From [Enterobacter] lignolyticus SCF1 (GTDB lineage Bacteria; Pseudomonadota; Gammaproteobacteria; Enterobacterales; Enterobacteriaceae): a stretch of 64,000 nt of DNA. Position 1 is the first letter of the stretch, and each line of letters begins with the position of its first letter. Both the position numbers and the translations under genes were made by a program. Positions 19,958 to 28,583 of this stretch are shown here, piece after piece. The stretch lies in NCBI RefSeq assembly GCF_000164865.1, contig NC_014618.1, forward strand, positions 1 through 64,000, read 5' to 3'. Below the pieces are notes generated by a model, which made no database searches, was not told where the DNA came from, and worked only from the letters and a program-made list of their open reading frames with translations.

Positions 19958-21447
19958 AACGTCCCAATTTTCTCTTTATCATGACCGACACCCAGGCTAC
20001 TAATATGGTGGGGTGCTACAGCGGTAAGCCGTTGAACACTAATCATATTGATAAGCTGGCGGCGGAGGGGATCCGCTTTAACTCCGCCTTTACCTGTTCG
20101 CCGGTGTGTACGCCCGCTCGCGCCGGGCTGTTTACCGGCATCTACGCGAACCAGTCAGGACCGTGGACCAATAACGTGGCGCCTGGGCGCAATATCTCCA
20201 CCATGGGGCGCTATTTTAAGGATGCGGGTTACCGCACCTGCTATATCGGTAAATGGCACCTCGACGGGCATGATTATTTCGGTACCGGCGTCTGTCCGCC
20301 GGAGTGGGACGCAGAGTTCTGGTATGACGGCGCGAACTACCTCGCCGAGCTGAGCGAGGAACAGATTAGCCTCTGGCGTAACGGACTGAACTGCCTGGAG
20401 GATCTTGAGCGTCATCATATCGATGACACCTTTACCTGGGCACACCGCATCAGCAACCGGGCCGTGGACTATCTCGCCCGCTCTGAACGTGCTGACGAGC
20501 CATTTCTGCTGGTTGTTTCCTACGATGAACCGCATCACCCTTTCACCTGTCCGGCAGAGTATCTGCAAAAATATCAGGACTTTTATTACGATCTTGGCGA
20601 CAAAGGGCGGGACGATCTGCGCGATAAACCGCAGCATCACCGCCTGTGGGCGCAGGCAATGCCATCTCCGGTCGGCGAAGACGCCCTCTACCATCATCCG
20701 ATGTATTTTGCCTGCAACGATTTTGTCGATGACCAGATAGGCCGCGTTGTGAACGCGCTGACGCTGGAACAGCGGGAAAACACGTGGATTATCTATACCT
20801 CTGACCACGGTGAAATGATGGGCGCCCACAGGCTTATCAGTAAAGGCGCGGCGATGTATGACGATATCACCCGCATCCCGCTGATTATGCGTCCGCCTCT
20901 TGGGCAACCGGCCGAAGTGGAGACACCGGTCAGCCATATTGACCTGCTGCCGACGCTGATGGCGCTGGCGGGTATTCATCAGCCGGACATTTTGCCGGGC
21001 GAGAATATCCTGCAGGCGAGGGCGGATCGTGGGGTGATGGTCGAATTTAACCGCTATGAAATCGAACACGACAGCTTCGGCGGCTTTATTCCGGTGCGGT
21101 GCTGGGTCACCGATCGCTGGAAGCTGGTGCTGAACCTGTTTACCAGCGATGAGCTGTACGACAGGTGGCACGACCCGGACGAACTCACTAACCTTATCGA
21201 CGACGAGCGCGTGGCCTCAGTGCGTAATCAGCTTCACGACAGCCTGCTGGACTATATGGACGTTATCCGCGATCCGTTTCGGACCTATCAATGGAGCATG
21301 CGGCCATGGCGTACCGACGCCGCCCCCCGCTGGATGGGGGCCTTTCGACCGCGACCCGAGGACGGCTATTCGCCAGTGGTACGCGATTACGATACCGGGC
21401 TGCCGACGCGGGGTGTTAAGGTAGAGGACAAAACGCAGAAATTTTGA
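19954..21447 (+). CDS. yidJ: Type I sulfatase YidJ (Cys type, cytoplasmic)
   Basis: A 497-residue alkaline-phosphatase-superfamily sulfatase. The activation motif is CTPAR (Cys52 to Arg56), so Cys52 should be converted to formylglycine. Metal and active-site signatures are FIMTDTQ (Asp11, Asp13), GKWHLDGHDYFG, and YTSDHGEMMGAHRLISKG. No signal peptide is seen at MKRPNFLFIMTD, so the enzyme should act in the cytoplasm. A Cys-type sulfatase needs a maturase, and one is encoded three genes downstream. Close to choline-sulfatase/N-sulfoglucosamine-type enzymes in appearance; the substrate is not decided by the sequence. Confidence 0.92.
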   Translation: MKRPNFLFIMTDTQATNMVGCYSGKPLNTNHIDKLAAEGIRFNSAFTCSPVCTPARAGLFTGIYANQSGPWTNNVAPGRNISTMGRYFKDAGYRTCYIGKWHLDGHDYFGTGVCPPEWDAEFWYDGANYLAELSEEQISLWRNGLNCLEDLERHHIDDTFTWAHRISNRAVDYLARSERADEPFLLVVSYDEPHHPFTCPAEYLQKYQDFYYDLGDKGRDDLRDKPQHHRLWAQAMPSPVGEDALYHHPMYFACNDFVDDQIGRVVNALTLEQRENTWIIYTSDHGEMMGAHRLISKGAAMYDDITRIPLIMRPPLGQPAEVETPVSHIDLLPTLMALAGIHQPDILPGENILQARADRGVMVEFNRYEIEHDSFGGFIPVRCWVTDRWKLVLNLFTSDELYDRWHDPDELTNLIDDERVASVRNQLHDSLLDYMDVIRDPFRTYQWSMRPWRTDAAPRWMGAFRPRPEDGYSPVVRDYDTGLPTRGVKVEDKTQKF

Positions 21448-21467
21448 GTGACCGACAGGAAGCGCAA

Positions 21468-21815
21468 ATGAACATTTCTCGCCTCGGCGAAGCGCCGGAC
21501 TACCGCTTTTCGCTGGCCAATGAACGCACGTTTCTCGCGTGGATCCGCACCGCTCTCGGCTTTCTGGCGGCAGGCGTCGGCCTCGATCAGCTGGCGCCTG
21601 ATTTCGCCACGCCGCTGATTCGCGAAGTGCTGGCGCTACTCCTGTGCCTGTTTGCCGGCGCCCTGGCCGTCTACGGCTATCTGCGCTGGCTGAACAACGA
21701 AAAGGCGATGCGTCTGAAGGAGGATCTGCCCTATACCCGCGGCCTGCTGGTGATTAGCGTTACTTTGCTGATCGTGGCGGCGGTGGTGATGGCGCTGGTG
21801 CTGTATGGCGGCTAA
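21468..21815 (+). CDS. yidH: DUF202 inner-membrane protein YidH
   Basis: A 115-residue DUF202 protein with three predicted helices (about 30-48, 55-75, 88-110), preceded by the hallmark RFSLANERTFLAWIRTALGFLAAGVGLDQL. The ATG at 21468 gives MNISRLGEAPDYRF as in E. coli; 21444 adds 8 residues and has no ribosome site, whereas AGGA precedes 21468. It lies 20 bp after yidJ and overlaps yidG by 11 bp. Function unknown. Confidence 0.9.
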   Translation: MNISRLGEAPDYRFSLANERTFLAWIRTALGFLAAGVGLDQLAPDFATPLIREVLALLLCLFAGALAVYGYLRWLNNEKAMRLKEDLPYTRGLLVISVTLLIVAAVVMALVLYGG

Positions 21816-22167
21816 CCGGAAGGCGCGGCGGGAGAGCGACCCCGGCCTTCAGCCTGAACGCACCTCGCTTGCCTGGTTTCGCACGCTGCTGGGCTATGGC
21901 GCGCTGATGGCGCTGGCGATAAAACACAGCTGGCACCGGGCGGGGCTGCCGTTCTGGCTATCGCTCGGGGTGCTGGCGGTGGTCGCGCTGATCCTCTGGC
22001 GCTACACCCGCCACCGCAACCTGATGGACGTCACGCGCAGCGATTTCGCCCAGCCTCGCGCAGTGCGTGATAAATTTTTGATCTCCCTCGCAGTGCTTTC
22101 CCTCGCATTACTGTTTTCTGTAACACATCTCCGGCAACTCATTTTATTTGTACAAGGACTCGCATGA
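21805..22167 (+). CDS. yidG: DUF202 inner-membrane protein YidG
   Basis: A 120-residue second DUF202 protein with three helices and the motif DPGLQPERTSLAWFRTLLGYGALMALAIKH. YidH and YidG are paralogues and probably assemble together. It overlaps yidH by 11 bp and the maturase by 4 bp, so it is translated as part of the sulfatase operon. No biochemical role is known to me for the pair. Confidence 0.9.
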   Translation: MAANRKARRESDPGLQPERTSLAWFRTLLGYGALMALAIKHSWHRAGLPFWLSLGVLAVVALILWRYTRHRNLMDVTRSDFAQPRAVRDKFLISLAVLSLALLFSVTHLRQLILFVQGLA

Positions 22168-23288
22168 CAGGATGTCACGTTATGGCCAAACCGGCAGGTT
22201 CACGCTGTAACCTCCGCTGCCGCTACTGTTTTTATCTCGATAAACCGCAATACGCGATGATGGATGACGCCACGCTGACGCTGTTCATTCGCCAGCAGAT
22301 TGCCGCGCAGCCGGGCGAGGACGTTCAGTTTGCCTGGCAGGGCGGCGAGCCGACGCTGTGCGGCCTCGACTTTTTTCACCGGGTTGTCGAACTGCAGCAG
22401 CAGTACGGCCATGGCAAGCGTATTCATAACGCGCTGCAGACTAACGGTATTTTGCTTAACGACGCGTGGTGCCGTTTTCTCAAAGAGCATGACTGGCTGG
22501 TGGGTATCTCCCTCGATGGCCCACCCGAGCTGCACGACCGTTATCGCCAGAGCCGTAGCGGCAGGCCGACACACCATCAGGTGATGGCGGCAATCGAGCG
22601 GCTTCGCCGCCACGGCGTGGCGTTCAACCTGCTGACGGTCATCAACCGCCACAATAGCCAGCAGCCTCAGCGCCTGTACCGCTATTTGCGCCAGCTCGGC
22701 ACGCCGTTTATTCAGTTTATTCCGCTGCTTGAGCTGGATGCGGAACAGCAGCCCGATGCGCTATCGGTTACGGCTAAAGGGTGGGGGGATTTTCTGCGGG
22801 CGGTGTTTACGGTTTGGGTAAGGGAGGACGTCGGCCGCGTTTACGTACAGCTTTTTGACTCTACGCTCGGCGTGTGGAGTGGCTATCCCGCGCAGATGTG
22901 TTCCCTTGGCGAAACCTGTGGCCATGCGTTTGCGCTGGAGGCCAATGGCGATGTTTACCAGTGTGATCACTACGTAACGCCTGAACACCGGTTGGGCAAT
23001 CTGCATCAGACGACGCTAACCGATCTAAACTGCAGCCCTGATGCTATCACCTTTGGCGAGATGAAAAAAAGCACGCTTCCAGAAGTGTGCCAGCGCTGTC
23101 CGGCGCTCAGGCTGTGTAACGGCGATTGCCCTAAACACCGGCTGGCGAACGGGCGCAGCGCGCTCTGTGAAGGCTATCAGGATTTTTTCACCTGGAGCGC
23201 GCCCTATATGCGCGTTATGCGTGATCTTTTGGCGCAGCATCGCTCACCGGTGGAGCTGATGGTGATGCTGCGCCAACAGCCGATTTAG
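22164..23288 (+). CDS. Anaerobic sulfatase-maturating radical-SAM enzyme (yidF position)
   Basis: A 374-residue anSME. The radical-SAM cluster motif is Cys15-x3-Cys19-x2-Cys22 (CNLRCRYC), followed by GGEPTLCG. A C-terminal SPASM region carries auxiliary-cluster cysteines in MCSLGETCGHAF, GDVYQCDHY and CQRCPALRLCNGDCPKHR. It should oxidise Cys52 of YidJ to formylglycine using S-adenosylmethionine. It sits where E. coli has yidF and overlaps yidG by 4 bp. Its stop overlaps the convergent dsdA stop by 4 bp. The function is firm from family and context; the gene name is less so. Confidence 0.92.
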   Translation: MTGCHVMAKPAGSRCNLRCRYCFYLDKPQYAMMDDATLTLFIRQQIAAQPGEDVQFAWQGGEPTLCGLDFFHRVVELQQQYGHGKRIHNALQTNGILLNDAWCRFLKEHDWLVGISLDGPPELHDRYRQSRSGRPTHHQVMAAIERLRRHGVAFNLLTVINRHNSQQPQRLYRYLRQLGTPFIQFIPLLELDAEQQPDALSVTAKGWGDFLRAVFTVWVREDVGRVYVQLFDSTLGVWSGYPAQMCSLGETCGHAFALEANGDVYQCDHYVTPEHRLGNLHQTTLTDLNCSPDAITFGEMKKSTLPEVCQRCPALRLCNGDCPKHRLANGRSALCEGYQDFFTWSAPYMRVMRDLLAQHRSPVELMVMLRQQPI

Positions 23289-24589
23289 CGGCCGCGGGAC
23301 AGATAGCGCGCCATCTCGTCTTCCGGCACCATACCGCCGCCGGTGGCCCAGACCAGGTGCGTCGCCTGCGGCGCATGCGCGCCCGCCAGCCCTGTGCCTG
23401 CCCGCTGCGGGCCCGCCATACCCGCCAGCGCCGAAGGCTCAAGGCGAATGCCCTCTTCTTGCGCCAGCCAGCCGAGCATGTCGTACATCGTCTGATCGTC
23501 CAGGGTGTAGAAGCCGTCGAGCAGTTTCTCCATCGCCCGGCCGACAAACCCGGAGGCGCGTCCCACCGCCAGACCATCGGCCGCCGTCTGGTTATCAATG
23601 CCTAAATCCTGAACCGCGATACCGTCATGCAGCCCGGTATAGACGCCCAGCAGCATGCACGGCGAGTGCGTCGGCTCGGCAAACAGGCAATGCACGTCAT
23701 CGCCAAACGCCAGCTTCAGGCCGAAGGCCACGCCGCCAGGTCCGCCGCCGACGCCGCAGGGCAGGTAGACAAACAGCGGGTGCTCGCTATCAACAACGCG
23801 CCCCTGCTGCGCAAACTGCGCCTTCAGGCGCTGCCCGGCCACCGCATAGCCGAGGAACAGCGTGCGGGAGTTTTCGTCGTCGATAAAGAAGCAGTTCGGG
23901 TCGGACTCCGCCGCTTTGCGCCCCTGCTCAACCGCGACGCCGTAATCCTGCTCGTATTCCACCACCGTGACGCCGTGGCTGCGCAGTTTGGCTTTTTTCC
24001 ATTCGCGGGCGTCAGCCGACATATGCACCGTCACCTTAAAGCCGATACGGGCGCTCATAATGCCGATGGACATCCCCAGGTTGCCTGTCGAGCCTACTGC
24101 GATGCTGTACTGGTTGAAGAAGTCTTTGAAGCGCGGCTCCAGCAGGATGCTGTAGTCGTCCTCAACGTTGAGCAGGCCTGCTTCCAGCGCCAGCTTTTCG
24201 GCGTGCGCCAGCACTTCATAAATCCCGCCGCGCGCTTTGATGGAGCCGGAGATCGGCAGATGGCTGTCTTTTTTCAGCAGCAGCGTGCCGGGAAGCGGGG
24301 CGCCATACTCTTTTTCCAGCCTGCGCTGCATGGCCGGAATGGCCACCAGCTCAGATTCGATAATACCGTTTGTCGCCGCGGTTTCGGGAAACGCCTGCGC
24401 CAGGTAAGGCGCAAAACGTTCCAGCCTGGCATGCGCGTCCTGGACGTCCGCTTCGGTTAACCCCACGGCGGGCAGCCCTTCGACAAGCGTCGTGGCGCGG
24501 GGGTTAATCCAGGTGGTCTCCTTCAGGGCGACCAGATCCTCCACCAGAGGATAGTTAGCCAGTAAGGTAGTCATTTCAGCGTTGTTCAT
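23285..24589 (-). CDS. dsdA: D-serine ammonia-lyase DsdA
   Basis: PLP enzyme that turns D-serine into pyruvate and ammonia, for detoxification and growth. Lys118 in SGSIKARGG binds PLP; the glycine-rich phosphate loop is PCGVGGGPGG. It is 434 residues against 442 in E. coli. The shortening lies between MAGPQR and THLVWATGGG, where the E. coli segment with SVSYQQMHGF is replaced by a shorter Ala/Gly-rich stretch. Both flanks are intact and in frame, so I read this as variation rather than damage. Downstream of dsdX on the same strand. Confidence 0.94.
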   Translation of the reverse strand: MNNAEMTTLLANYPLVEDLVALKETTWINPRATTLVEGLPAVGLTEADVQDAHARLERFAPYLAQAFPETAATNGIIESELVAIPAMQRRLEKEYGAPLPGTLLLKKDSHLPISGSIKARGGIYEVLAHAEKLALEAGLLNVEDDYSILLEPRFKDFFNQYSIAVGSTGNLGMSIGIMSARIGFKVTVHMSADAREWKKAKLRSHGVTVVEYEQDYGVAVEQGRKAAESDPNCFFIDDENSRTLFLGYAVAGQRLKAQFAQQGRVVDSEHPLFVYLPCGVGGGPGGVAFGLKLAFGDDVHCLFAEPTHSPCMLLGVYTGLHDGIAVQDLGIDNQTAADGLAVGRASGFVGRAMEKLLDGFYTLDDQTMYDMLGWLAQEEGIRLEPSALAGMAGPQRAGTGLAGAHAPQATHLVWATGGGMVPEDEMARYLSRGR

Positions 24590-24606
24590 AATACGTCTCT
24601 TTGCGC

Positions 24607-25944
24607 TCAGATGATGAAAGAAAGCAGGAATGTTGCGGCCAGCGCCAGTATCGAGGCAATAAAGGTTGCCGTCGTATAGTACTTGAAGGTCTCATTGAGG
24701 GTTGCCCCGCAATATTGCTTCACCAGCCAGAACAGGGAATCCGTTACGATGGTGCAGCCAATGGCGCCAGAGCCGATGGCGATGGTAATGATCTCCGGGC
24801 TGACGTTCGGATACAGCGGCAGCATCGGCGCGACAATAGCCGTGGCGCCCATCATGGCGACCGTCGCGGAGCCTACCGCGGCGTGCAGGATAAGCGCCAC
24901 CAGCCAGGCGAGCAAAATCGGGTGCATATGCATACCGGACAAAATCACCGCCAGCGTATCCGCCAGGCCGCTGCCCTTGAGAATGGCGTTGAACGCGCCG
25001 CCTGCGCCGATGATCAGCAGGATATTGGCGATAGCGCCAAAGCCGTTCTCGGTATGCTTGAGCAGGATGCTCATGCCCATTTTCTGCCGCAGCCCCAGAA
25101 TGTAGTAGGCCACGAAGACGGCGATAAACATTGCGGTTATCGGGTTACCGATAAACTGCAGCAGCATATACAGCGAGCCGCCTTTCGCCATGTTCAGCTC
25201 GGCGATGGTTTTCACCAGCATCAGGCCGATCGGCAGCAGGACGGTAAACAGCGTTGCGCCCAGCGACGGCAGCGAGGACTCCTCGCGCACTTCAAGGTTA
25301 GCAAACTCCGCAGGGACCGTTTTAAACGGCAGACGGTTGCCGAGCAGCTTCAGATACAGCGGCCCGCCGACCAGCGACGCCATCAGGCCGACCAGCAGAC
25401 CGTAGACGATAACGGTGCCAATGTCCGCGCCGAGCTTGTTGGTGACATACAGCGCCGCCGGGTGCGGCGGCACGACGCAGTGAACGGCCATCAGCGCGGT
25501 GCACAGCGGAATAGCCAGCTTCAGCAGCGAGGTATGGGTCTTTTTGGCGATAGAAAACGCCAGCGGGATCAGCAGCACCACGCCCACTTCGACGAACAGC
25601 GTGATGCCGCAGATAAGCCCCACCAGCACCATAATGACGTCTGCCGACAGCCAGCGGCAGCGCTGTAGCGTCAGGCCGATGCGCTCCGCCGCGCCGGACA
25701 CTTCCATCATTTTACCGAGAATCGTTCCCAGGCCGATCACCGCCGCGAGGAAGCCCAGCGTGCCGCCGATCCCCTCCTCGATGGCGTTGACCATCGCAAT
25801 CGGGCTCATGCCCATCATTGCGCCAACGAAGAAGCTCGCCAGCAGCAGCGCCAGAAACGGGTGTAATTTAAATTTTACAATGGTCAATACAATCAACACG
25901 ATGCTGATAAGCAGAGTGCTCACAACCCAAATTTGCGATTCCAT
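24607..25944 (-). CDS. dsdX: D-serine permease DsdX
   Basis: GntP-family H+ symporter for D-serine, 445 residues and about 12-14 helices. The ATG at 25944 gives MESQIWVVSTLLISIVLIVLTIVKF and the exact E. coli length; the longer form from 26022 adds 26 non-family residues. Conserved stretches include CGITLFVEVGVVLLIPLAFSIAKK and SGAIGCTIVTDSLFWLVKQYCGA. dsdA follows 17 bp after its stop, so dsdXA is one operon activated by DsdC with D-serine. Confidence 0.95.
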   Translation of the reverse strand: MESQIWVVSTLLISIVLIVLTIVKFKLHPFLALLLASFFVGAMMGMSPIAMVNAIEEGIGGTLGFLAAVIGLGTILGKMMEVSGAAERIGLTLQRCRWLSADVIMVLVGLICGITLFVEVGVVLLIPLAFSIAKKTHTSLLKLAIPLCTALMAVHCVVPPHPAALYVTNKLGADIGTVIVYGLLVGLMASLVGGPLYLKLLGNRLPFKTVPAEFANLEVREESSLPSLGATLFTVLLPIGLMLVKTIAELNMAKGGSLYMLLQFIGNPITAMFIAVFVAYYILGLRQKMGMSILLKHTENGFGAIANILLIIGAGGAFNAILKGSGLADTLAVILSGMHMHPILLAWLVALILHAAVGSATVAMMGATAIVAPMLPLYPNVSPEIITIAIGSGAIGCTIVTDSLFWLVKQYCGATLNETFKYYTTATFIASILALAATFLLSFII

Positions 25945-26171
25945 ATCCCACCTTGCCTGTGTGTAGTCTGCCCCTATTGGACAGAAAAACGACGTCAGCT
26001 GACAAACGATGAAATTCGTCACTCAGGTGAATTAAGTTGAATCAAAATGGTGATGCGGCTCTAAAATCGCGGTGTATTTTTGCTTTGCCTCAATATTTTT
26101 CATCTTTTTGCTGCGTATTTGGCCTGCCTTTTTTACAATCACCGCAGAAAAAAACCGCTGGGGAGAGCGTT

Positions 26172-27125
26172 ATGGATGTGGCCACTGATGTCAGAAACCG
26201 CCTGCTGAACGGCTGGCAGCTGTCGAAACTCTATACCTTCGAGGTGGCTGCGCGGCACGAGTCTTTTGCGCTGGCGGCGGATGAGCTGTCGCTGACGCCA
26301 GGCGCCATCAGCCACCGCATCAATCAGCTGGAAGATGAGCTGGGCATACAGCTCTTTGTGCGTTCCCACCGTAAGGTGGAGCTGACGCGAGAGGGAAAGC
26401 GGGTGTTCTGGGCGGTGAAGGCGTCGCTGGATGCGCTGAACCAGGAGGTGCTGGATATCAAAAATCAGGAGCTGTCCGGCACGCTGACGGTTTACTGTCG
26501 CCCGTCCATCGCGCAGTGCTGGCTGGTGCCCGCGCTGGGGGATTTTACCCGCCGTTATCCGGCGATATCGCTGACCATGCTGACCGGGAACGATGACGTC
26601 AATTTACAGCGCAGCGGCATCGATCTGGCGCTCTACTTTGACGATACCCCTTCGTCGCATCTGAACCACCATTTTCTGATGGATGAGGCCATCCTGCCGG
26701 TTTGCAGCCCGCAGTATGCCCGTACCTACGAGCTGCTGCGCCACCCGGATAATCTCCGCCACTGCACACTGCTGCACGACCGGCAGGCCTGGAGCCACGA
26801 CTCGGGTACCGACGAGTGGAGCAGCTGGGCCCAGCATGCGGGAATAGCGCTGCCGCAATCGGCAGGCATCGGTTTCGATCGTTCGGATTTAGCGGTGATT
26901 GCGGCGATTAACCACGTCGGCGTGGCGATGGGACGCCAGCGGCTGGTACAAAAACGCCTCGACAGCGGAGAGCTGGTGGCGCCCTTCGGCGAGCTGACGC
27001 TCAAGTGCCACCAGTATTACTACATTTCGACCCTGCCGGGGCGGCAGTGGCCGAAGATAGACGCTTTTATCAGCTGGCTTCAGGGGCTGGCGAACCCGAC
27101 TAAATCGTCTGCTGCTTCTGGCTAA
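26172..27125 (+). CDS. dsdC: LysR-family activator DsdC
   Basis: A 317-residue LysR regulator of dsdXA. The start at 26172 gives MDVATDVRNRLLNGWQLSKLYTFEVAARHESFALAADELSLTPGAISHRI, whose winged helix covers about 15-75. The co-inducer domain follows with the family segments PSIAQCWLVPALGDFTRRYP and GIGFDRSDLAVIAA. The long form from 26037 is rejected (45 extra residues). It is divergent from dsdX across 227 bp, which must hold the shared control region; I did not find a clear T-N11-A site there. The 3' end overlaps emrD by 26 bp. Confidence 0.93.
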   Translation: MDVATDVRNRLLNGWQLSKLYTFEVAARHESFALAADELSLTPGAISHRINQLEDELGIQLFVRSHRKVELTREGKRVFWAVKASLDALNQEVLDIKNQELSGTLTVYCRPSIAQCWLVPALGDFTRRYPAISLTMLTGNDDVNLQRSGIDLALYFDDTPSSHLNHHFLMDEAILPVCSPQYARTYELLRHPDNLRHCTLLHDRQAWSHDSGTDEWSSWAQHAGIALPQSAGIGFDRSDLAVIAAINHVGVAMGRQRLVQKRLDSGELVAPFGELTLKCHQYYYISTLPGRQWPKIDAFISWLQGLANPTKSSAASG

Positions 27126-28284
27126 AGCGCGACGCCAGCGGCAGCCAGCACAGCAGGATCAGCAGCCCCATCAGGGTCATCAGCAGGCCTAAGCTGGCCT
27201 GTCCGGTCTGCGGCAGCATCGCGGAGAGCCAGGCGAGCACGCCGGAGCCGATGTTCTGCAGGCCGCCCACCAGCGCCCCGGCGGTGCCGGCGAGGAACGG
27301 GAACGGCTCCATTGCGCCGCTGGTCGCCAGCGGAAACAGCATCCCGGCGCCGAAGAAGAACAGCGCGGCCGGGATCAGCAGCGTCCAGACGGTCATCACG
27401 CCGAGCAGTCCGGGGATCCACATCATCAACCCGGCCGCTACGCAGCTGACGACCGACTGCCACATCAGGGTCGGGAAGGCTTTGTTCGGTCGTCCGGCGA
27501 CCCATGCGCCTAAAAACGCCGCCGGGATCGGCAGAATAAACAGGATACTGACCGTCATACTGTTAAGGCCGAGCACCGCGCCCATCAGCACTCCGGAGCA
27601 GGCTTCAAACACCGCAATCCCCGCCAGGCCGCCAACCAGCATCAGCAGATAGCAGTTGAACGCGCCGGTGCCGAACAGCGTTTTGTAGCTGGTGATTAGC
27701 CGCGTGCGCGGCGCCTCGCTGGGGCGGGTTTCCGGCATCCAGCGCGCCATGCTGAAGGTGACTATCGCACACAGCACCAGCAGGAAGGCGTAGCAGGCGC
27801 GCCAGCTCCACAGCGTATCCAGCATGCCGCCGATTAGCGGCGCCAGCAGCGGGCTGACCAGAATCCCCATATTAAGCAGGCTGTTGGCGTGGCGCAGCTG
27901 CGTCCCCTGATAGAGATCGCGCGGCAGCGTCCGCGCCATCACGCCGCCGACGCCGGTGCCCATCCCCTGCATGGCGCTGGCGGCAATCAGCACCGTCAGG
28001 CTGTGGGTGGTAATGGCGATAAGCGTCGCCAGCATAAAAATCGTCATGCCGGCCAGAATCACCGGGCGACGGCCGATGCGGTCCGACAGCGGGCCGTAAA
28101 ACAGCTGTGAGACGCCGTAGGTCAGCAGGTAGGCCGCCATGACGCTCTGCACCGCGCCTTCACGCACGTTCAGCTCCTGCGCCATATCGGCAATTGCCGG
28201 AATATAAATGGTTTGCGCCATCTGACCGACGGCCACCAGCAATACCAGCATCAACAACAAATTGATGTTCTTATGCCTTTTCAT
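27100..28284 (-). CDS. emrD: Multidrug efflux MFS transporter EmrD
   Basis: A 394-residue, 12-helix drug:H+ antiporter (DHA1 family), the same length as E. coli EmrD. Seen: QTIYIPAIADMAQEL in TM1/loop, the motif A loop GPLSDRIGRRPVILAG, and MQGMGTGVGGVMARTLPRDL. Exports hydrophobic compounds, including uncouplers and detergents in E. coli. Its last 26 bp run antisense through the end of dsdC. Confidence 0.92.
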   Translation of the reverse strand: MKRHKNINLLLMLVLLVAVGQMAQTIYIPAIADMAQELNVREGAVQSVMAAYLLTYGVSQLFYGPLSDRIGRRPVILAGMTIFMLATLIAITTHSLTVLIAASAMQGMGTGVGGVMARTLPRDLYQGTQLRHANSLLNMGILVSPLLAPLIGGMLDTLWSWRACYAFLLVLCAIVTFSMARWMPETRPSEAPRTRLITSYKTLFGTGAFNCYLLMLVGGLAGIAVFEACSGVLMGAVLGLNSMTVSILFILPIPAAFLGAWVAGRPNKAFPTLMWQSVVSCVAAGLMMWIPGLLGVMTVWTLLIPAALFFFGAGMLFPLATSGAMEPFPFLAGTAGALVGGLQNIGSGVLAWLSAMLPQTGQASLGLLMTLMGLLILLCWLPLASRFSQKQQTI

Positions 28285-28425
28285 GTCGATGAATAATTTG
28301 TGAGCAGTTTAAATTGAAGAATATGTGACTGGCACATGCCGTAAACGCGAGTGGAATCTACCACAGTAAAATGACAGAACAACTCTCAGGCAGTGATTCA
28401 TTGAGTTAATTTGTAAACAAATCTC

Positions 28426-28441
28426 GGCAACAATTGTTGCC
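28426..28441. promoter_or_regulatory. Distal palindrome, candidate HigA operator
   Basis: GGCAACAATTGTTGCC is a perfect 16-bp palindrome built from the same GGCAAC/GTTGCC half-sites as the site next to higB. It lies between emrD and higB in an AT-rich gap (28285-28583) that otherwise shows no gene. It may let HigA bind co-operatively or act on the emrD side. Confidence 0.65.
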
Positions 28442-28520
28442 AGTTTTAATCGATAAACTTCGCGACGACGAACGTGTAATCAGAGGGGACGCCGCCACGC
28501 TCTTAATTCAGCGCTATCTG

Positions 28521-28563
28521 TTGACTAATTGGCAATACCTGTTATCGTTGCCATATTGGCAAC
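28521..28563 (+). promoter_or_regulatory. higBA promoter with overlapping HigA operator
   Basis: A -35 TTGACT (28521-28526) is followed after 16-17 bp by a weak -10 near 28543-28548. Overlapping it is the palindrome GTTGCCATATTGGCAAC (28547-28563), perfect 7-bp arms with a 3-bp spacer. A further half-site TTGGCAA lies at 28529-28535 inside the promoter spacer. Binding of HigA or HigBA here would block RNA polymerase, as usual for type II toxin-antitoxin autoregulation. Confidence 0.75.
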
Positions 28564-28583
28564 GGATGCGGCAGGCATGCAAT

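Noticed and set aside
23285..23440. Frameshift in the dsdA 3' end
   Set aside because: The shortened segment is in frame and both flanks match the family, so natural variation is simpler.
24601..25668. 355-residue plus-strand frame opposite dsdX
   Set aside because: Antisense of dsdX; low-complexity Arg/Gln/His composition.
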